Shown here piece after piece: positions 57,701-64,000 of a DNA stretch of 64,000 nt; within the stretch, counting starts at the first letter, position 1; each line of letters begins with the position of its first letter. Source of the stretch: Mycocentrospora acerina (Eukaryota; Ascomycota; Dothideomycetes; Pleosporales); assembly GCA_022701365.1 (NCBI GenBank), contig JAKUHH010000233.1:701-64700 (forward strand), read 5' to 3'. The notes beneath the pieces are model-generated. The model was not told the DNA's origin. It made no database searches and saw only the letters and a program-made list of their open reading frames with translations. The position numbers and the translations under genes were made by a program.

Positions 57701-58440
57701 TAGAGTAGAAGCACAGCAATAGCAATCTAGTATCTGTAGTAGTAGTTAGCGCAGACGTAGCAGGCAATATTACAAGCAATAGCAACTTCTTAGGGTACGC
57801 TTAGCTGCTAAAGAACAAGAGACTGCTGTAATAGGTAGTAATTAATAAGTATTATCTGCTATTTACATTACAGCACTAGCAAGGCAGTCTGCTTAAGGTT
57901 AAGACCTTGCAGCTGCTTAGATGCCTACTAGTAATATTAACAGCAACACCTCTGCTAGTGCAAGAGATAGAGCTAGAGGTAAGCATGCTAGTGCAAAACA
58001 TAACGTACATCTAGGCAAGCACAGTGCAGCTAAACGCGCAGTACTTTGTATTGTAGTGTTAGCAAAGCAAGTTAGAAAAGACAGCGCTTGCAATATGCAA
58101 TTAATAGGCAGCAAGGCTGCAGCAGACAAAATAGAAGGAGGTAGTGTACTGTCTAAGCAAGGCGCAATGTAAGCAAATTGCTAAGCAGCTAAGTTGTGCA
58201 CATTATTACGCTAAGGTTAATAACTAAGCTAAGCAGCTGCAAGAGTAGGTAGAGCAAGAAGGGATAATTATTGCTACATCAGCACTAGGGACAGGGGTAG
58301 ACTTTCTAGGGATTATATACATATTGCATGTAGGGATGCTGTAGAGTATGACAGACTTTGCTTAGGCAAGTAGGCGTAGAGGAAGAGGAGGCAAGCAATT
58401 TAATGTAGTAGTAGTGCTAGAACATAGGGCAGTGTAAGTG
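54780..58440 (+). pseudogene. C2H2 plus RecQ-type DNA helicase (OrsD/telomere-linked type), RIP-dead
   Basis: Reading TAG/TAA as mutated codons, the plus strand gives a long protein. Its N-terminus (about 54780-55100) has two zinc-finger-like units, the second CKACSFITVNRGNIKTHCKKLH, a Cys2His2 pattern of the DUF3505/OrsD type. A middle region of about 700 residues follows. The helicase begins near 57570 with RGGKSLLFTLLAYI (Walker A), then VTVVVVLY.ALIKDLVKQI, SVVVVSADVA, and ILTATPLL, and ends with EGIIIATSALGTGVDFLGIIYILHVGMLQSMTDFAQASRRRGRGGK (motifs V and VI). Helicases of this kind are found in many ascomycetes near chromosome ends and within mobile DNA. Dozens of stops make it nonfunctional. 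Confidence 0.8.
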
Positions 58441-59640
58441 TAGAAAGCGGGTTAGGGATAAGATTTTTTTTTAATATTTTCAGAATTTAAAATGATTATT
58501 ATTATAGAAGAGTGCATATAAAAGACATCTATCTCTTAGAAATATCTTATTTTTACTGCTTAAAAAAGTTAGAAAGAAAATTATTTTCACGCTAGTTTTA
58601 TTTAATGTCAGATCTGACATTAAATATTTTTTTGCATAAAAGGTTGCATGCTAGTCGCAACATAGTTGCAACAAAAAGTAGGTTTTAATAATTTTACTTA
58701 TCTTATAATTTAAGATATTAGACCCTTATAAACACTTATATTTAAGGCATTTTACTTTTAGAATTATCTCATTTGTTGCTCTTCTAAAATTAAGAAAGAC
58801 AATAAATTTTACACTAGCTTTATTTAATGTTAGATCTAATATTAAATATTTTCTTGCTTAAAAGTTGCATGCTAGTTGCAACTAAGTTGTTACAAATAGA
58901 AGAGCATATATAATTCTACTAAGTTACTATTCTTGTAAAACATAACTATAAAAAGAATAAATATTTAATTATTATAATTATCTTATTTTAGTATTTAGAA
59001 TTTTTTTAAAGTAAAGTTATTTTTACACTAGATTTATTTTATGTTAGATCTGACATTATTATGCTTTTTTAAATTAATCTCTATGCTAGTTGCTACAAAC
59101 TGTTAACAACAAGTTAGTTTTATTTAATTTACTTAACTAAATGTTTTAAGTTTCTACACATTTAGAAGAACTTACTTTAAAGATTATTACTTATTAAAAT
59201 TATAAAAAAGGAAGTTATTTCTATAATTGTTTTAAAAATTATTAGATTTAGCATCTAAAATATTAACGCATAAAAACTATACGCCTATTATAATAAAATT
59301 AATTTTAAAAAAAGTTAGCAATTTCTTATCTTATAATAATTTTTAAGAATTTTAAAGACTAAAGAGATATATAATTACCTTTAAATTTAAAGAACTTTTC
59401 TCTACTTCTTTTAAAGCAAATTAATTAAATAAATAATTTATCTTAGTTTAATTTAACTTCTTATGTAACGTTTAATCTCTTAAAAAAGAAGAAACTAAAT
59501 AATTTATTTAATAAAGTTAAACTAGAAGATTAAAAAATAACAAAATTTTAGATTTGTTTGCATTATCTCTTGTACAAACTGTAACATTAAAATTTAGTCT
59601 AAAAGTTGCACTTATTAATTAATTAATTAAATAAATTATT
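58441..59640. repeat. AT-rich satellite-like array with long palindrome
   Basis: A sequence block recurs at least three times, near 58580-58680, 58805-58885 and 59015-59105: a segment around ACACTAG.TTTATTTAATGT, then AGATCT, then ATTAAATATTTT and TTGCATGCTAGT.GCAAC. In the first unit a perfect palindrome of 28 bases, centred on AGATCT, spans 58599-58626. Spacing is about 210-220 bases, the size expected for a tandem satellite. No coding capacity. Confidence 0.6.
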
Positions 59641-61760
59641 TTAACATTATTTAGGATCCTCTTATAGGGCATAAAGACAGACTAAGCTATAGAATTACAT
59701 AAAACCTGTCTATTACTGCAGTAGTCTATTCTGCTTATTTTTTAGGCAGGGCTATTCTACCCCTGCTTTCTTTGTGCGTTACAACCCTTGCTGTTTAGGG
59801 ATGTCCTGTCTGTGTTATATCTAAGCCCTGCTAGGGCGTGTGCCTCCTATAGTTTTCCTTATTTTCTAGTTGCAGCTAGAGCTTGTAGTGTTTTACAGCA
59901 GCGTTAGTGCAAAGAAAATAGGCTAAAAAAGGTTGCACTTATAGTCTTATAAAAAGTCGCATTTTAAGAGAGATTATACTTGCGTTGCTTAGGCGTTTTA
60001 TGTTGCAAGTTAAAAGTGCCCTTAGGCCTGTGCACTTTTATGTCAGTCCTAACATTAAATAATGAATTATTTAGCTAGGCAATATCACCTAATAGACTAT
60101 GCTGCCTTCTTAGTGCTAGAGAAGAGCACTTTTAACTCTAAATGCTTTAAATAAAGAACAACTAAAGTATTGTAAAAAAAACAAAAAACAAAAGTTAAGA
60201 TAAACTTCACAACTAAAAGGTCACAAAAAACATTAAAAATATACTTTTAAGACTAAGAAATTATCTACAAGCTAGATTAAATATGTTACAAGCAAAGGCA
60301 AAGTAACAACAACAGTCATTAACATATTACTAGAGCTGTAGAAACACTTAATTTTAACTTCTAAGAAATGCTGTTAATAACAAAATTTAAGCTACTGCTA
60401 AACTAAATAGCAAAAATAAGTAAAAAGAAAGATTTTAGAGGAGTAGACTAGATTAGTATAAAAAAGCAAAAGTAATTATCTTTAAAAAGCTTAAAAGGAT
60501 AGGCTTAAATTAGGAACAAATATTATATTATTATTACCCTAAAGTATCATACTGCACATATCTAACGTTGTAAAATTATAAGGAATTGCTGCAAAGAGTG
60601 CAAGCCTCTTTATAGGTATTATAAAACTCTAAACTAAAGTCTAAAAGGTATCTTAAGATTACTCCTCCCTTGCCCTACAATCTGTTCTAAGTCTTCTATA
60701 GCAAAGACTTTATTTAGATCTACTTACGCCTCTTGCTTAGGGGCGTATTTGCGTCTTTTAGAATTCCTACTAAGACATTTAACTACTTAGAGTTGCTGCT
60801 TAAAGTAACACTAGAAACTAAGTTGTTAAGACTATGCTGCCTTAAAGTTATTAGTGTTAATAGCTAGGGGTCTAGCAATCTAAGATAAGTTTGCTTCTTC
60901 TAAGGAGTTAAAAGCTTAGTCTACAAAATAGCAGATACAGACGTAGACATAAGAGATAAGGAGGGCAGAGTATTCTTGTTTGCGCCTGTCTTTAGAACCT
61001 TGTTGTAAACAGCTAAAGGTTGCATAGCAAGCTTCTTATTGCTTTACTTCTTTAAGTCTTAAATTTTATCTGTATTAATATTAAGAGATTTAAGAGATTA
61101 ACAGTGCTGCAAGGCAGAGCTCCTAGAACGTTTAAGAGAGTAAGAGAAGGCATAGTTAACTAGCTAGGCATTAGTCTTATTATTATTATTGTCTTCTTCT
61201 GCAGTTAAATGCTAATTTCTTTTATAGATAGAGGTCTTAGTATTAGCATTAGTGTTAACAGAGTTAACAGTGTTAGCGCTATCTGCAGGCTTGTTAATGC
61301 TAAAAATGTTCTGTTCTGCATAATTAAGAACTACAAGACAAGTTAGACAGGGTTTAGTTATATAGTGCAGTAAAAATTAACTTACTATGCTCTATAATTT
61401 TTGTAATAAATTCCTTAACTTCCTTACTATTATTACACAAAGTAACTAAAGTATAGAACTTGTTATTTAGCTATATATTAATATTAGCATTAAAAAACAA
61501 TTTAACTGTAGAGGTGTAAATACCTTAATGCTAAGTAAGTGCATTACTCCTTAATACTGCTCTAAATTCTTAAATTACATAATTAATCTAATGTAGAAAC
61601 ACAGGTATGCTGACTGTTAAATGGTTAGTTAGTAAGCTAGCTGGTCTGTTAATTGGCAGGTTACCTAGCTAGTTGTTTAAGCAGAAGTAGGTATAGTTTT
61701 AGATTAAACGAGCAGCAATTGCGCCTTAAGGCCTGTGCACAATTTATTGTTTGTTGCTAT
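59641..61760. other. RIP-decayed unclassified DNA
   Basis: This region has many stops in all frames. Traces of a possible coding sequence appear on the plus strand around 60300-60650 but match no family I recognise. The text around 60020-60060 repeats part of the 58.6 kb block (GTCAGTCCTAACATTAAATA). Confidence 0.4.
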
Positions 61761-61765
61761 AAGTC

Positions 61766-61825
61766 GCATGTTTAGTTGCATGTTTAGTTGCATGTTTAGT
61801 TGCATGTTTGGTTGCATGTTGGGTT
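61766..61825. repeat. minisatellite, 12-base unit x5
   Basis: GCATGTTTAGTT is repeated three times exactly and then twice with one or two changes (GCATGTTTGGTT, GCATGTTGGGTT). Confidence 0.85.
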
Positions 61826-61861
61826 GCATGGCAGATTGCTTAACATTAGCTTTCCTAAGCC

Positions 61862-61926
61862 AGTCGTGAGCCAGTTGTAAGCTAGTTGTGTGCTAGTTAT
61901 GTGCTAGTCGTAAGCTGTTGTAAGCT
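61862..61926. repeat. minisatellite, 11-base unit x6
   Basis: Units such as AGTTGTAAGCT, AGTTGTGTGCT and AGTCGTAAGCT follow each other with a strict 11-base spacing, the last one shortened by a base. It lies 36 bases after the 12-base minisatellite. Confidence 0.75.
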
Positions 61927-64000
61927 TCTCTATGTCTTTTTAACTTCTAAACCTGTAGTATTAAAAAGATTAAGTTTTGTTAAGAAAAAAAATCTTTTAA
62001 TTCTTAAATTTAGATAATTTCTAAATTTAAAACTTTTGTTATCTGCACATTTGTTGTTTTATTAAAAACTAAATTTAGGTTACAAATAGAAATTTTAACA
62101 GAATATCTTTAAAATATATTCTTAATGCTATAATGTCTACTAAATAAAGCATTTTGCAATGCTACTAAATGTAATTAAACTTTTTTCTATTAGGCTCTTA
62201 TTAACTTTGTTACTTAATTCTAGTCCCTTAAGAGGTTTTTTTATTATTGTTATTAGTAGTCTGTTTCTTGTGTTAATCTTTTGTAGCATAATTTAAGTGC
62301 AATTAGCACTTAAACTAACCTTTTCTAGTACTAAATTAACGTCTTTGTTTAGTAGGGGGCCTGTTAACTTTTAAGATGCCTTTTGTTTAGAAGGTCTGGT
62401 AGATTTTAGACGTGTCTTAGTAGAATAGAATTGCCTTGTGCTTAGTGCGCTCTTATAAATATTTTTTATGCGCTTTATTAGATAGTTATTCTCTACTATT
62501 ATTATAATACCACGTTTAAGAGGATTTGGTGCTGTAGAACTAGAAGTGAAAATTGCTAAAGTAGGCGTTAAAGTTCTAGAGGTTTGCTTATTAGGCAAGT
62601 TAATACGTAGGACATTCCTCTTTAAAGAAGAGGTATGTGAAATATTGTGTTAAATCTTATCTTGTTTATTACAATTTGCTAGCAGACTGTCCTAATAATA
62701 ATGCTGTTTTCTCTGTGTCTGCAGAGTTGCAAAAGGTTGTGTAGCGTTTAGTTTAGAGATAACTTTTGTGCCTATAGACTTAGCAATAGATTAAGATAAT
62801 CTTATAACTCTTATAGGACTTAAGGAAGAACTTAAAACTATATTTGCCTTAGACACTGTAGGTATAACCTTGCTTAGTTAGATGTAAAGTCCTTTAAGGT
62901 CCTGCGTTTGCTATCTCTGTTAGTCTTTAATGTAGTTTAGAAAAGCTAACTATTCTATACCTTAATAGTTTCCTTAATAGCAGGAACTAAAGGTATAATT
63001 GTTTAACAAGCTAGAGTTCTAGCAAGAGCTGTAGATGTTAGATTTATAGAAAAAAGAATACTAGGAACATACTAGCAGAGAGAGCAGTAACGCTTAGCGA
63101 GAGTGCTTGTAGAACGTTGCTATTAAGTACATAAACAATTTTAGTTGCTTCTGCTACTATCTATAAATGTTTAGCTTCTTATTAATTTAGTTAAACTAAC
63201 AATATAAAGACTTACATTACAAGTTGCATCCTAAATAATTTTTGCTTTATCTATTGTAACAGTTTCTAGTGTCTTTATAGTAAAAGATAAAAAAATTGTA
63301 GGAAAAGGTTAGTTAAGGAGGCAAGAAAAAGACTAGAGCTAACCTATTAATTTAAAAAATGTATTCTTAAAATATACAATTAATTTGATCTGTTTTGTTA
63401 AAAACTGTACTTAAAGAAGGTTGTTAATAGACACTTTAGTAAAAGGGACTGGAGTAAGTTACATGTTAAAAAAATTTCGCAATCTAAATATATTATATAT
63501 TAAAGATATATTAGAAAAGAGAAACAAAATTACAATAAAAGATTTGTTAATAAATAAAGAAGCAATTTATTCTTTAATTTTATATTATAAAAGTATTCTA
63601 AACAAAGAATCTTAGATTCTTTATGTTTATTTGCATTTTTAAACCTTGTCTATGTCCCTAGTCTATGTTATCTTTCTATTAATATATTTGTTATTAAGAA
63701 GATTTTATTTAAATCTTTAATTTAGCTAACTTATGTTGTTATTAAAAACAGTTTTAACTAACCTTATCTTAAGATTCTTTCTTCTCTCTTAAACATACGC
63801 TGCCCCTTTTCTTCTGTATTCTTAGGATAACAATGTCTTCTTTATCTAGCCCCTTAGTGTTAATCTCTAAGTTTAAGGCTCTTCTAACAGAGACCTATAA
63901 ATTAATTATTAATTATGTTATTATTACTGCTAGTCTAGCTGCTGCATACAATCTAATTCCTCTGTTTCTAATTATGCGCAATGTTATACTAGAAGCAGTA
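61927..64000. other. RIP-decayed DNA to the window end
   Basis: The region is highly AT-rich. Two short open frames (62371-62598 minus, Ser/Thr-rich start; 63421-63615 plus, Lys/Ile/Leu-rich) have no recognisable features and reflect base composition. Nothing else can be supported. Confidence 0.4.

Noticed and set aside
57917..58172. Open frames on both strands within the helicase remnant
   Set aside because: They run in frames other than the helicase frame, or are short chance openings in it.
61766..61926. Regular short repeats considered as a CRISPR array
   Set aside because: Units are 11-12 bases with no unique spacers; the genome is eukaryotic.

Overview
The window reads as DNA from a filamentous ascomycete (Pezizomycotina). 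Genes have short introns of about 50-65 bases with GT..AG ends. Protein families are typical of that group: a Zn2Cys6 regulator with fungal-specific domain, Dal5-type and sugar MFS transporters, flavin monooxygenases and an OrsD/RecQ-type helicase. Most of the DNA is very rich in A, T and TA dinucleotides, and its coding remnants carry TAG, TAA or TGA where CAG, CAA, TGG or CGA is expected. That is the signature of repeat-induced point mutation (RIP). I cannot name the species.

Layout. 1-3.4 kb: RIP-decayed repeats with a complete pogo/Fot1-like transposon (888-2751) and a small solo-LTR-like element. 3.4-4.5 kb: an intact ketopantoate-reductase-like gene. 4.5-6.5 kb: LTR-like repeats. 6.6-13.3 kb: a dead sugar/polyol block (FGGY kinase split by a LINE copy, polyol dehydrogenase, sugar transporter). 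14.65-14.89 kb: a MITE. 16.06-17.24 kb: an intact family-17 glycosyltransferase. 19.0-28.7 kb: nested transposons, with one LINE inserted into another and LTR-like elements inserted into both. 29.9-36.9 kb: two dead flavin monooxygenases and a dead alpha/beta hydrolase. 38.8-52.4 kb: a GC-richer, largely intact gene cluster. 52.5-64 kb: RIP-decayed DNA with remains of a C2H2/RecQ helicase gene of the kind often found near chromosome ends.

The intact cluster makes biochemical sense as one pathway. A Dal5-type permease could import an aromatic acid. A dihydroxybenzoate decarboxylase (amidohydrolase family) could give resorcinol. A phenol-hydroxylase-type FAD monooxygenase could give hydroxyquinol, hydroxyquinol 1,2-dioxygenase opens the ring to maleylacetate, and maleylacetate reductase gives 3-oxoadipate. 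A Zn2Cys6 protein is the likely local regulator. The maleylacetate reductase carries a 5-base tandem duplication that truncates its C-terminus. The substrate is inferred from the set of enzymes, not read from sequence.

The transposon layers can be ordered by target-site duplications, and there is an assembly gap (single N at 22795) inside a set of near-identical LTR-like copies.
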